Shown one piece after another: positions 46,681 through 58,585 of a stretch of 64,000 bases of DNA (position 1 is its first letter; every line of letters begins with the position of its first letter). The stretch covers positions 71,868,500 through 71,932,499 of the forward strand of contig CM054113.1 in assembly GCA_028673005.1 (NCBI GenBank). Reading direction: 5' to 3'. Made by a program: the position numbers and the translations under genes. Under the pieces are notes generated by a model. The model ran no database searches. It was not told the DNA's origin and was given only the letters and a program-made list of their open reading frames with translations. The stretch comes from Tanypteryx hageni. Taxonomy: Eukaryota > Arthropoda > Insecta > Odonata > Petaluridae.

Positions 46681-46957
46681 ACGACATATTAATTGTGAAT
46701 GCATTTAAACAAATACTTTGTAGATGTATATGTAAGTATAATCTAAACTGTCGGAGAAGTAGTAATGATGTACCTATTTTATGTATCATTTTATTGAAAA
46801 CAGCTCTTCGTCCCCTTTTACAATGAGGGAAATGGCTATAACCAAGGGGACGGAAGACGTCCGTGATCTACATAGTAGAATTCGGTCTTGCTACCTTAGA
46901 ATTGGAAAGGATACACGCTACTGAAGTCTGGAAATGAGTTTGGTAAGTGTATCCTTT

Positions 46958-47137
46958 TTATAATGTCATATATGCTATATCATTTCGGTCAAATCGTTGT
47001 AGCGCCTTGCCTGGGCGTGCCACCGCTGATTGCCTCGAACTTTCTCCTATGGAACGTTCCGTTACCGCGCCCAACGACGTAACACCTCCCACTAATGGAA
47101 ATGCCGCTATCAATACGAAGACGTCGAACACGGACAT
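46958..47137 (-). CDS. Small open frame of 59 codons in a GC-richer patch (uncertain)
   Basis: ATG at 47135-47137 opens a 59-residue frame to TAA at 46958-46960. It starts MSVFDVFVLIAAFPLVGGVT, hydrophobic over residues 3-22 like a signal peptide or membrane segment, followed by a polar, Arg/Ser-rich tail ending NDIAYMTL. The patch is clearly GC-richer than its AT-rich flanks. The opposite strand is also open for 93 codons over it (46947-47228), so coding sense is not settled. I recognise no family. It could be a small secreted peptide, one exon of a larger gene, or a repeat fragment. Confidence 0.25.
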   Translation of the reverse strand: MSVFDVFVLIAAFPLVGGVTSLGAVTERSIGESSRQSAVARPGKALQRFDRNDIAYMTL

Positions 47138-47229
47138 TAGTGAAACAACTATTTATTCTTATCATAGCATATGTAGCTATCACGAATTACAGATAATGAG
47201 GTTGAAATTTAGAGTAAATTCACATTGAA

Positions 47230-47899
47230 TAATATACTTGCGAAATGAAAATGAGAAATGCACTCTATTTATGAATGGCTTCCTCGTAAGTTTGCTGTTA
47301 AACAGTTTTTATTAAAAAGTGATTAATGTTATTGTTATGCTTGTCAGTGCGTATATCCTGCTGTCAGTACGTTTTTTCATAGATAGTATTCGATACTTAT
47401 CCTCGCGAGGTATAGGTCTCGAAAAAATACTAACTTTCACGTTTTTAAATATTCCGGAAAGTTAATATTATTCCGGCTATATGCGATGGTTGCTGAAAAA
47501 ATACAAATTTTGAAGTGACACATTGACGAAACTGAAGTGGTTAATGAAATATGTACATACATTAGAAATTTTATAAATTGAAACCTATGATAATGTAAAT
47601 AATTATAGTTGTATGAAAGTCGGGTTATAGAAACGTGATCTGATTGTGAGTGCATTGGAATGATAAAAGAGTTAACCAAAACTCCGATTATTTATCTTAG
47701 ATGTATATTTACAATCTTATGGAGGTTAAACAACTCAACCACAAGAAAAATTTAATGTTACGTTATTATTCGTTTCTCCAGGAAATATTAGCAAATAGTT
47801 AGTTCCTAAAGATTATTAATTTTTGGCTCCCACTTTTACTTGTTGAGTATTTGATTCGACAATTAAGGAGGATATCAAGGAGGTCACCTGCAATCTTTA
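47230..47899. other. AT-rich non-coding stretch
   Basis: Nothing was recognised. Confidence 0.5.
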
Positions 47900-48770
47900 C
47901 ATTAAATTCCACGACTCGCACGAGACTTCCGGGTCGCTACAACTTCGCACAAGCTGAATGGCGTTGCAACCTCACACGCAGGCATATCTGATGCGCCTCT
48001 TGTAATCTTCCGCCTCACCTCCCTCGCAACTCGCCAAAAACGACCCTCCCACCCAAAATATGCTCCAGCCGCCTCTTGCATGGCAAGATTCTCGACCCGG
48101 TCTTCGGAGGAGACGGCGGGAGTCAAGGGGGCGTGTAGCGGCGGCGGTTTTGCATTGTTCCTTCCGGGTGGTTTTATAAAATACGGGGAAGGGGGCGGCG
48201 GTAGGGGATGGGAGGAGGCAGGTGGGGCGGACTCCGACAACAGCTACCCCCGCCGCCGACGCCGCGTCCCACTCCGGTCGTGGGAACAGGCGTCGTCACG
48301 GCGATGAGGGAGGCAGACAATCTGCAAATCGACCCACCCCATCAATTCCTAAGATCCCCTCTTCCATCTCCTGCCCGGACGCCCGATCATCCCCCACTCC
48401 CCCAAAACAAACCCGCCCGCCCCCTTGCATCGCTGCAGCTTCCATCTCCCTCCCGGGCCCTCTCTTCTTCCTCTTGCACCTTCTCCCCCGTCCCTTCCTT
48501 CATCGCACCTTCTACCACGAGAGAACACCTTCCCAACATTCCCATGGTAGCCTCTCGTCGCCTTGGCTCCCGGTGTTTCAGAGATTCGGAGGAGGGAGGA
48601 GGCGGGTGGGTGGTAGATTCCTTGTCCCCCTCTCCGATTGCAGCTTCTGCTGCCGCCGCTTGCATATCCATTTTTCCTCCACCTGGACCCGTGCTGGAAA
48701 GTTTAACAAAAATGGGCTGTTGCATCTGGGAGGCACTTGGGCTAGATCGGTCTTTATTGCGGTGAGAATT
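47900..48770 (+). promoter_or_regulatory. CpG-rich island, possible promoter and first exon
   Basis: This is the most GC- and CpG-rich stretch of the window (for example CCGCCGCCGACGCCGCG near 48250). Overlapping frames of 248 and 185 codons on the plus strand and 112 on the minus are open; none shows a domain, and Ser/Pro/Ala-rich translations are expected of such composition. A consensus-like splice donor GCG|GTGAGA occurs at 48761-48762, right at the end of the island, which would suit a first exon. No downstream exon was found. Confidence 0.4.
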
Positions 48771-50000
48771 GTCGTCACCCTGCTTACCGGTGTTGTGCCC
48801 GGGCGTGCGAGCGCATCCAGGTGGATGCCGATGCTTTTTTGTTCCCTTCGTTGGGCATCAGTATGGATAGGATATAGTTTTTTGAGGTATTCCTTGTTTT
48901 CTGAGGAAAATCTATGGATTTATGTTTGTCAGTGTTATAAATTTTTTTCTTCATTGAAATATTTGTAAACTATGCTAGGCATAGGTTAAGTTTCAACACT
49001 GCAATTTAAATTACGTCTCAAATAAACTAGGCTCATAAATTATTGAAATAAAGTTGCTAATAATATGACAAGAATCATTTGATACTTATAGAACAGTGCG
49101 TGGCATACTAGTTTTCTTTCACCTACCACAAGTTTATTTCCTTAAGTGATTAGTAATTGGCTGAGTGATATATTTTTAAACTGCTTTCGTATATCCTGGT
49201 TTCGCCGGTTAGATGATAATTATTATTTTATACGATTTTTCTAATTTTAAGATACTTTTTTTATAAATAACTTTGAATATATAGCACCTTTCAATTAAAA
49301 CTATAGCTTTCTATATTTTTAAATTAATTCTTTGGACTATGTGATATGATATTACATAGGTGTTATTGTAAATTCTTCAATTTGTGATGTTATAAAGGCA
49401 TAGTAGTCGGATTGTTTAAATTGTATTGTTACAAAAATATTTTGTGAGTAAAGTGCATAGCAATGTTATGCTATTAACGTCTTATGAAATATCTATGAAG
49501 AATCAGACTGCTCCATATATTGCATTCTTCCTTGCCATTCTTCGAAATGACCTATACACCCGTTTCTTTATTTACGCTACTGTCATCGGTATGAAACTGT
49601 TTGCCGTCACATTTATTCGAGGTTTTATGTCCTAAAACTCACCCGAAAGTTGTTTTCAATGTGACACCATCAACTTACTTTTATGTAATTTACAGGGACT
49701 CCCTTCATTAAATAAATTAAAATATAAATGTTAAAGAAAAATTAAAAAGTTTATGGTTCTTATCTTCTGCGTAGCGTTTTACCACTCGGGTGCTGTGAAT
49801 CGACGTTCGCGGAATTTCCCGATGTAAGCCGCCCGAAATGCATTTGTCCGATTCATCTGCCCCAAAGCGACTCGTCACACCCATACCTTAAAACCCCATT
49901 AAAACTGCACCTTTCGTACGTTTTAAAAAGACGCAAGAGGCATTTCTCAGGTGTTCGGCTTCTGCATCTGCCGCCTCCTCCGATGCACAAGGGCAGCGGA
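48771..50000. other. AT-rich non-coding stretch
   Basis: Nothing was recognised. Confidence 0.5.
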
Positions 50001-50556
50001 GGGGATAACGTCAGAGGGACGTAAGGGAAAGGGAGGGTCGAGAAGCAGCTATGACGCCGGGACAGAGAGAGTAAAAGTCTCCCGACTCCACTTCTCACCT
50101 GCCACTCATTTCTCCCAGCATTTTGCGCCATACCTTCACTCATTCGCATTCTCCCCCTCTCAATCCTGCTTCTTGCGAAGACTCCTTTCCCAAGATACGT
50201 AAGGGGACGGAGGGGTGTCGGATAGAAGCGGGTGGGTGCATGTGCAAAGGTGGGCGAAGAAGAATTGTTGAAAAGGGGGGGAGAGAGAATTTAATGGGAA
50301 ACCGATGCGTAAGGAAGGAATGGGGAAAGACCTTTGCACAGCGTAGGAATCTTAGTCCTTCGCGTACCTGCTGGAACAGTGACGGAGGGGGGGGGGGGGC
50401 AGAATAGAGGCGAGAGGAAAAGGAGGGAAATCGGACACGCCCCCTCGTGGAAATACCCGGATCCATCTTTCTTGGCAGATGAGGAGCGCAAGCGTAAACA
50501 TTAAGAGGCATTTCATTTAGGAGTTATGCTGTTACGTGCTTACCATATTGTCCCGA
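50001..50556. other. GC-richer stretch with purine runs and a 13-G homopolymer
   Basis: Plus-strand purine blocks (50010-50060, 50190-50300, 50380-50430) include an uninterrupted run of 13 G at 50387-50399. Frames of 94-123 codons on either strand lack domains. Confidence 0.5.
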
Positions 50557-51475
50557 TCGTAAAATCTCGTTACAACGTATCTCTACGGAGCATGAATTTT
50601 TATACTTTATACTGAATACTGAAAGCACGATATACTGAAAATACCCGTGAGGAGTACAGCGGAGAGGGAAAAGAAAAGAAAGCGATAATACTTCAACACT
50701 GCTCTATTGTTTCATAAAATAATATAAAATTGTCTTTTGCTTCATCTATTTGTGGCACTTATCATATTTTCTACATCGTAAAATGATTTAAACAAAGTCT
50801 CTTACGCATTATCAGATTTCATAAAAAAATACTTTTAATTTCTCCAAACACTCCGATGCCACTAACGGTGTCAGTAATGATGTCGCACTTGACTCAACCT
50901 CTATCTCGTCTTCAGAGTCATTACTTATTTCCTCATCTGGTCCAGTAATACCCTCTAGAATGACACCATCCGTTAATAAATGGGTGGTTTCCAAATTATT
51001 ATCAACATGTTAAAACTTCTCAAACGTAAGTGAAGAATAAAGTTGAATTTTAGAGGAGACAAATTTCCAAAGTTCTCCGGGAACATTGAAATACTCTTCA
51101 TAAGTGGGATCTGCAATCCGAGAACTTAAGTTTTTATCTCAATGCATTAAGGAAAATGCGAGAGGGATAACTGACCCTCAGTTCTAAATTTCCCAGTTTG
51201 GAAAACCCTTCTTTTGGGAATTTGGCGGAGTTCCGAAGATCTTTTCGTATTAAAGACGAAAGAGTTATTAACGGATGAAAGCATACGTTAAAAACACAAA
51301 AATATTTTTTCGGGACCTCTGAAATTCGTACGTAGTATTGAAAAATACGTTACGTTGAAGTACGTTATTGTGAAATATTTACACAGTATTTATGAGGGAA
51401 AATTGACGGGGACTCAAAAAAGTACATTAATTTGAAACACGTAATTGTGAAGTACGTTATAACGAGATTTTACTA
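50557..51475 (-). mobile_element. Tigger/pogo-type transposon, internally deleted
   Basis: The left end contains GTAAAATCTCGTTACAACGT and the right end, reversed, GTAAAATCTCGTTATAACGT; TA follows the right end at 51476-51477. Between them, on the minus strand, lies the C-terminal part of a Tigger-like transposase (50812-51130). At 919 bp it is about half or less of an autonomous element. Internal ACGTTA/TACGTTA repeats near both ends resemble subterminal binding sites. Confidence 0.7.
50812..51130 (-). pseudogene. C-terminal fragment of a Tigger-like transposase
   Basis: The minus strand reads DPTYEEYFNVPGELWKF..., then FEKF, an in-frame TAA at 51010-51012, then HVDNNLETTHLLTDGVILEG, an acidic DEEISNDSEDEIEVE stretch and a terminal LVASECLEKLKVFFYEI before TAA at 50812. 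Tigger transposases end with this order: Asp-Asn-Leu, LTD.EI motif, acidic linker, and a helix like ALE.L..FF. The DDE core is missing and one stop interrupts the remainder, so it is inactive. Confidence 0.65.
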
Positions 51476-51477
51476 TA

Positions 51478-52451
51478 TCGTGAATATGAGGCACCCTCTT
51501 AATTCCAACTGCACCTCAAAAGAAAATTGTATGGCAATTAATTGTTTAAATTTTTATATTAAAATTCCTCGTGTGTGTTACTATGAATTCCAATGAAAAC
51601 AAAAAACATGAAAAAACTACTCCAGGTTTTTATTTAGAAAATTTTACATTTGAAGGCTGCTTTCCTGGTGGCACGCGCTGGTTTGAATTTTAAGGGGAGA
51701 GAGGGATATGGTCAGCAGCAATTATAAGGAAATGTATAAGTTTAGGCTTAGATCATTCTGCATTAAAAATAAATAGACTTGGGCACTGTCCGTCTCTCCC
51801 TGTCCTGGGATAACATATTTATGATTGCATTAAAACGTTATAGTCAATTTACAAACTATCGAGTTGGACATTCGTACGCATAAAGACCCATAGTTTATCA
51901 TCGTTGACGATAGAATCAGAATTGGCGCGAATCGGATAAATCCCGATTTTTCCAGCCTCAAACAACCAAAACTGCTAATTGTTATGACAACTTACTGCAT
52001 TGTCTCACTATTGAGCTCTCAATTAACTAAACTTGCATACATTAATATATTCATTTAATAAATAAAGGTGGCGTCGTGTTTTACTTACTGAGTTACTCTG
52101 CATTGACTTATAAAACTTCAATGTTTTAATTTCGCGCTGAATCTGTAAAAACGTCTCATATATCATTTACATTGTATTATTATTATTACTCGGAGACTAG
52201 TTACGTGAAATGTCTTAAGTATATATTTGTACGTTTTATAAGGCAAGTCAGAGTACACAGGGAATTCGAAGACATTGCGTTACTCATTGTAACCATTTTC
52301 AGATAAGTTTATGGATTTTTAATTGAATTAATAACTGATAAATTTGTGTGCAGTAAAAAATCGCTACTATTTTAGGCTTATTCATTGTTTCATGTAGGTA
52401 ATTATGGTTCTAAAATATCGTTTTCTAGTAACACCTACCTCATCCTAAATT
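51478..52451. other. AT-rich non-coding stretch
   Basis: Nothing was recognised. Confidence 0.5.
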
Positions 52452-52700
52452 TTATTTAGCGTTGGCTTTACACGTAGCGGTCCCAGGCTCGAATCCGGAG
52501 GAGGTAGGATTTTTCAATCTGGGATTGTCCCGTTCCCTACTTCCTTCGAAAGGGACGATAAGCAGTTGGCCCCCATGGTGCTCTTCGTAAAGAGTATGCT
52601 AATGTCAGCACCTGGTCTCCCTCCTACCTTGTGCGTGTGTTCGTTGGGGAAGGAGTTACGGCTATAATAATCGAAGAGGTTGATTAGCCATAAATACAAA
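52452..52700 (+). mobile_element. tRNA-derived SINE, copy 2 (with head)
   Basis: The head contains a B-box-like GGCTCGAATCCGG near 52488-52500. The body from about 52548 aligns with 4362-4520 (GTTGGCCCCC, TGGTGCTCTTCG, CCTCCTACCTTGTG, GGCTATAATAATCGAAGAGG). It ends in an A-rich tail (CCATAAATACAAATC). The order head, body, A-rich tail fits a tRNA-derived SINE transcribed by Pol III and mobilised by a LINE. Confidence 0.7.
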
Positions 52701-53199
52701 TCAACAGCAACAACTGAATTTTATTTTGATATTTTCCTCCCTTTTCATTATCTATCCAGCCATTTCATGGATTTTTTACCTCAAGCTAAACTTTTCTCGA
52801 TATGACAAATATCTTAATACCTATCGTGTTTTCATTATACATTGGAAACTACAGAAAAATATTTGCATAACACAATACCAATCCGAGAGTAAAATACAAA
52901 AGATTAAGGAATGAAAACGACAATGACCCCTTTCTGAATAACTTTTATCAACGTTTACATTTTTCCATCTCTATAGTCATCATGTATCGAGGCATTTCTG
53001 ACCCACTGTTGCATGTATTGAGATTTTTGATGGAACATTAATGTATAAAAAATACAAAAATCTTTAGTTTTTATTTTAAGATATTTTTCTTCTTTTAAAA
53101 TTTTCCGCGTTGTAACTAATCCATTTCATATTTAGGAGGTCTTATAAGAATCATTTATGTAAAAGCAATGTCAAATTAATTTAATGTCACACGCGGAGT
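52701..53199. other. AT-rich non-coding stretch
   Basis: Nothing was recognised. Confidence 0.5.
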
Positions 53200-53707
53200 G
53201 TTACGAATTTTGATTATTAAGTGTGGAATCCAGCAGAAAAACTTTGCTGACCCTCCTGTCCAGCATGATGCCCACTTGCCGCATGTGGCGAATCGGCTAG
53301 TTGCTATTGGCCACAGACATGTCCAATTAACGCTATTCATTGGCTGCTTTTATTCTAATTTCGAAATTATTATTGTATTTATTACAAGCGTAGAAGGAAT
53401 TAATTGCTTTGAATTTCTTCAAAATTATAGGGTTAATAAGAAGTGGAAAATGTTGAGTAGAATGCGGCCGCCGCATGTGGCTCTTTTGACTTAACGTGCG
53501 GCTCATAATACATTTACACTCAAGAGTGTATGAAAGCTTATCACGTCAGAAAGCAATAACGTGGTGTAACTTAAGACATCTTGGGGATGCTTAAGGGACA
53601 TGCGTTCTCTCTGTAATGCTTCGAATACAGGTTATTTTTACCGTTCATACATTTTTGCGCAGAATGTGTCTTGGAGCTCTGAGGGTAAGCAGGTTTGGCA
53701 ACCCCTG
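53200..53707. mobile_element. Possible hAT fragment
   Basis: At the right edge the sequence read inverted is CAGGGGTTGCCAAACCTG, a Charlie-like hAT end. Inside are GCATGTGGC and GTGCGGCTC motifs typical of the subterminal part of such elements. A matching left end and an 8-bp duplication were not found, so only a fragment is proposed. Confidence 0.35.
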
Positions 53708-54105
53708 CTATATGAAATACATACAGATTTTGGCAAATTCTACAAGGCTTGGCGGATCTGTACAGATATATATTTTAGGCGTCCTTAATTATTCGCGCTA
53801 GATTCTTCCCAAAGACCATTGGCGGCGATTCCAAACTTGGTGACGTGTTTAGGATTCAAACATAGAAACCCCCCATTCTTTTTTCATTTATTGGGAACAT
53901 CGGTTGGAAACCCGTTGAATCTTACGCAAGAAAAGTCGAATTTTTTAATCCGACTCACCGTACCGTTTCCGTTCTTCCGTTTTTTCCATCTCTTTCCGCT
54001 TAATCCGATCAGTTTTAGGAGAGCAAAAATCATCCTTCCGTATTTTTTCCGCGATAAAGAATCTGCGAAAAATATACCCCCCGCGGTGAGGTCTTAGCGT
54101 ATGTT
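53708..54105. other. Non-coding stretch
   Basis: A 92-codon frame at 53819-54097 shows no recognisable domain. Confidence 0.45.
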
Positions 54106-55065
54106 CGGAGGTGGGACCGTACAATGTCCTTTAACTCCCTCCTCACATCTCAAACCGTGACACCCTTCCCTTCTCATTCTTTCCCGACGCAGTTCTCCCC
54201 ATCGTCCTAAACCCCTTCCACCAGCCCATTCCCCTGTACTCTCCGCAACTCACCCCTTCCATCTATTATTTCTATTGTCCTCTCTTAGCTTCTCTCTCTC
54301 TCCCCTTATGAATCTCCCACTCCCAAATCCGCATCCTCTTCACCATCCTCCTGTTGCACCTTCTCTCTCTCCCTTTCCTCCCCCTTTGCTTATTGCCTCA
54401 CATCGCAGTCGCTCCTCCTCCCCATCTCTCTCTCTTTCTGCTTTCCCACCTGTGGGCTATTCCCTCCACCTCCTCTTCCTCCCTTCTCCATCCTTTTTTC
54501 GGTTCTCTCCAGTCACCCTATTTTCGTGTCCTCCCTCCCTCCACCTCTCTCTCTCCTATTGCTACATCTCCTAAAACTCCCTCCTTTGAAAAAAAAGATC
54601 CCCTCAACCGGTCTTACTACAAGACCAGTATTTCAGTACCCTTACTCCGTTTACCTCTCCCTCCCTCTCTCTTCCTCCCCACACCTCTTGTCAATCACTT
54701 CATCTCTCTCTCCCATTCCATAATTCATTCTCTCGCCCCTTCGTTTCAGACATCTTTCCCCTCCTATCACTCTTCCTCCCTATAACCTTCTCTCCATATA
54801 TCTCTCCCTCCTATCCTCCCTCCTTTTACCTCCCTATATGTCCCTCTTTCCCTACTTTTGAAACTTCAAGACCTCTAAGCCTCATTTCCTCCCCTCTCCA
54901 TCTCACTCTCTCCCCCCGTTCCGCCTATTCTTCCTCCCCCTCCACCTTCTTGGCAGACCCATACATCCCTCTCTGTCTCTCTCAAACTTTAACGTACTTG
55001 CACAGTCTCTCTCCCCCTCTCTTTCCGTGGCTATACGCTCTCCCTCTCTCCGGTGATTTTTTCCA
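54106..55065. repeat. Very long pyrimidine-rich tract
   Basis: About 950 bp of plus strand dominated by C and T (CTCTCTC, CCTCCCTCC, TTCTCCC). Frames of up to 143 codons here (54275-54785) are Ser/Leu/Pro-rich and follow from the lack of purines needed for stop codons. Confidence 0.85.
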
Positions 55066-55379
55066 ACGGTATCTTGCGTATCTGTAGTGTATGCTAGTGT
55101 TCAGCTTGGCGGGAAAAAGGAAGGGATGGTTTTATGGCAAGGCTCGTGGGTTAGGGTAACGGGGTCGACGATGCTCGACCATCGTATCCGCTTTCTCCCG
55201 AACGTATTTCCCGCCAGTTTTTCCATCGGCGCACGCGGAGAGGCAGGGTTTATAGGAAGAGGCGAGGGAGGTTTTTACGCCGAAGGATGGGAGAGAGGTA
55301 AGGGAGGAAATGTGTCACAGCAGTTTTTGATGGGGCAGTTTGATGTGCGTGGGAAGGGACCTGGGATAAGTGAAGAATA
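55066..55379. other. Mixed-composition linker with an unsupported 97-codon frame
   Basis: The plus-strand frame at 55087-55380 is Gly/Arg-rich without a recognisable domain. The GC content is above the regional level. Confidence 0.35.
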
Positions 55380-55545
55380 GGTGGAGGGGGTGAACCTGTG
55401 AGCGCGAGGAGGAAGGAAGGGGAGAAATAGGATGGAAAAGAGGGAGAAGGAGGGAGGGTGTAGGGGAGGTGGGAGGGTGCATGTGGAGGTGAGAGGGTGC
55501 AGGGGGAGGTGAGAGGGGGCGTGGGTAAGCCCAGTGAATACTTTG
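55380..55545. repeat. Purine-rich tract with a 20-bp minisatellite
   Basis: The plus strand is A/G-rich, opposite to the preceding tract. From 55454 to about 55530 a GAGGGTG-headed unit of 19-20 bp repeats about 3.5 times, which explains the repeated Thr/Pro/His motifs in the minus-strand frames. Confidence 0.75.
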
Positions 55546-58500
55546 TGGGAGTCTTGTGAGCCCCAGCGGAGTGGGAGTGATTTGTGGACTGCATTGTTCT
55601 CTCTATCCACGAAGAAATCATAAACTAAGGACACGACGGTGATATTTTTCTCGCCATTCCGTCGAGTCTTTATGGGACTTGGAGCGAGCGTGAGAAATGT
55701 CTCCAATGTTTGGTAATTGCGTTTCCACGGCGCGTTTTTCTGGAATCCTTCCGGATCGCGTAATCTGAGGGAATGGAATCATTCGATACTTCTGAAATAA
55801 TCGAGAGATTTATCGCGTTGGTGAGAAAGGAAACATGAATGGGTTTTGAACCTTTGAGCGGGGAGTAATTTCCGTTTTCATACAAATATTGACGTCATAA
55901 AACGTTTAAATTGAAGTATTATTAACATAATCTCAGAAGATAATGTGTTTCTATAAAATTCAGAGTTTCGTAACGCTCATGCTTCTGCACGAGCTAAAAT
56001 GCTCCCTTCCAGGTCAAATAATTCCTGTTTAAGAACGTCAAATTCCGTGCGAGGATTATTAAAGCAGTAATTAAATAATACACAAAAAAATTCCTACTTT
56101 AGTAGATGTGCCAAATTATTTTAAAAAATTTAAGTCCCTATTAGAAACAGTGTGTGAGTATTTTTTACCTGGATTTGCTAACAGTTTAGCGCATGAATCT
56201 TAAGCACTTCATTTAAGGCTCATTTGAATGGCATGACCCATAATTTTGCAATTATTTACCCCTAATCTGGCATGTGCTTTGTTTGAATAATTTTGATGTG
56301 GTATAAAGGCGCTGACTATTACGTCATTTTCGATTGTCAATATTTGTATTCATGTATTATTGAATATTTGCAATAAAAAGCTCAGACACGGAAAAATAAT
56401 ATCTACATATACCGATGCTACAATTAAAAATGTATGAGATATCAGGAATAGATGGAGATATTCATTACATTAAATCGGAACTAATTTGCTAATACGTTAA
56501 TTTCATTGCACATCGCAAATTTCGGCAAAACATTTATGCAGTACACCCCATATCTTAACATCATTTTAAGTGGTCAAAGATTTGTTTCCTCATGATAGAG
56601 AGCATAGTTTACTCATGCGGCAAAAATTGTCTTATTTAGCGTGATATGTTCGGTTTTTTGCGCCTGAAATTTCGCCCGTCACAGAAGTCCCCAGTATGTT
56701 ACATAAAAAACTAAGCGCTACAATCGTTCCGTTATTGGCTCGTTTTTATTGAATCCCTTTCAACTACAAAGATATCTCTGAGTTACGCCTATCCATCCCT
56801 CAATAAATCAAACCGAATGATTTTTTTGCCGATTTTCCCTCGATCGAACCACATGTGTCGCCCTAGGAAGGTCGAACTTTGTTATGCCTTAGGGCAAACG
56901 ATTGCTTTTCACTTTTTTCTGTTCATCGGAATACGTGTTTTATGTAGGCACAAAAAATCAAAGGAAAGATATATAGACCAGTAGACTAATATCAATTCCT
57001 TATTCTCCATCTCCTTCAATTTTCCTTTGTTCAACCTGCTTTTCCGTAGCTATTCTATATTGTTCTGACATCCTTCGTCCATTTCAACTGTACTTTTGCT
57101 TTGTAAAATCAATGTTAGCAATTGATTCAAACTTAAAATTTCTTTTCGATCGAAACTTTTTTTTATGTTCGTGGAATATCTAAACTGTCGCAATGCGTGG
57201 GGAACTTTTTCGTTAAACTCGAATTTAAGCAATGATTATTCACTCTTTCTTATAGACTCAGTATTAACAATTTTAAATTAGTTTTGTACTTATTGTTATG
57301 CCTGGGAGTTTTTCTTCGCCATTTTATTGGTTCATTAATATCATCAAGCATATAATCTCTACTGTGTCAATAATTTAGTAGTAGTTATGGTTATATTATG
57401 ATTTGCTCTGAAATTAAGACCGATGGGAATCTTTTTAAAAATATATTTTACATTTTAGCACTCAACAATAATAGCAGTTTTCTAGAACATTCTAGTTATT
57501 GATAGAATTTCACGTAAAACATTCCGAGATTTCCAGATTAAATATGGCGATTGACATCAAAGATTGGCGCGGGTGATATGACATGAACGGACTTTTACTC
57601 TTAACCCAAAGCCACTATAGTGACGCTAGAAGCGTTTCCTCATTCAATGGTATTATGTTTTAGGGGTGCTCCAATTTGTTAAAGCAGTGGAGGCAGAAGC
57701 CCTGCGCTCAACTGAGTCATATAATATTCCTCTCATCATCCTACATGGGATGGTAAATTAATCCCCTTCAAAGCTGCTATTTTACAATACATCAATGATT
57801 TAATTTACACATATCTTTTAGATGCTTGTAGTCCATGTCAAAACTCGTTTATCCTTGGGGAAATGGATGTTACTTTGTCCAAACTATAACTCTTATTAAA
57901 ATCCAAGAAATAAGGAATCATGAACACCCATACTAATGCATCGCTGAATGTAGACATATATATCGATAAGAGATTTCTAGAAGCGGATCATAAACCCGTA
58001 AAAACAGGATCGATAGCAGTGTAGGGAGAGATAAAAGAAGCCGAGGTGATTCAACATAATAGACATCGGGAAAGAAGGGTTCGCGATCGTCGTAAAAGCA
58101 TCGTTTCAATCGATTCCTCTCCACAAAGGGCTTCTCTCTCTCTCTCTGAGGAGTCTTAGGGTGAGGACATACGACGCATAAAATCGAATGAAAAAAGAAG
58201 CCTTAAGTTTTTTGAACTGAAAAGAGCGGAGTTGGAGGAGCCCTTTTCAAGGTGGAGAGCGAGAGTGAAAGAACGTGCTAGAAAGTGGACTGGAGTGTGA
58301 GGGAAAAGATTTCTATATATGTATGTATGTACATAATAGGGAAAAGGTATCGTGTGACATGGTAATTGCGGAGTGTATCCAAGAGGAGTTCAACCGTATC
58401 GCGTACTTCTGTCCCGGCGCGTCGATCCGCGTTAAGTCCTACTGCTAATAGTTTTTCTCCTAGTATATTGCACTCTCGTTTCCTCCTCTCCATCCCTTCT

Positions 58501-58585
58501 GAATTTCTCTCATCACCTCCTCCCCCATTCTCTCCAACTCCATGAACCCTAAATCTATTTTCACCCCACTAACTCTCGGTAATAA
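55546..58585. other. Non-coding stretch
   Basis: Mostly AT-rich. 57930-58130 and 58140-58585 are more mixed, with short antisense frames (58278-58493, 58460-58705) lacking recognised domains. The pyrimidine-rich part ends at the LINE junction. Confidence 0.45.

Noticed and set aside
48208..48968. 185- and 248-codon frames in the CpG-rich island
   Set aside because: Both are open in overlapping frames over the same GC/CT-rich DNA, and a long antisense frame is open too. High GC content lowers stop frequency. No domain was recognised, so I kept the island but not the proteins.
54275..54785. 99- and 143-codon frames
   Set aside because: Pure consequence of the pyrimidine tract; the two frames overlap and both are low complexity.
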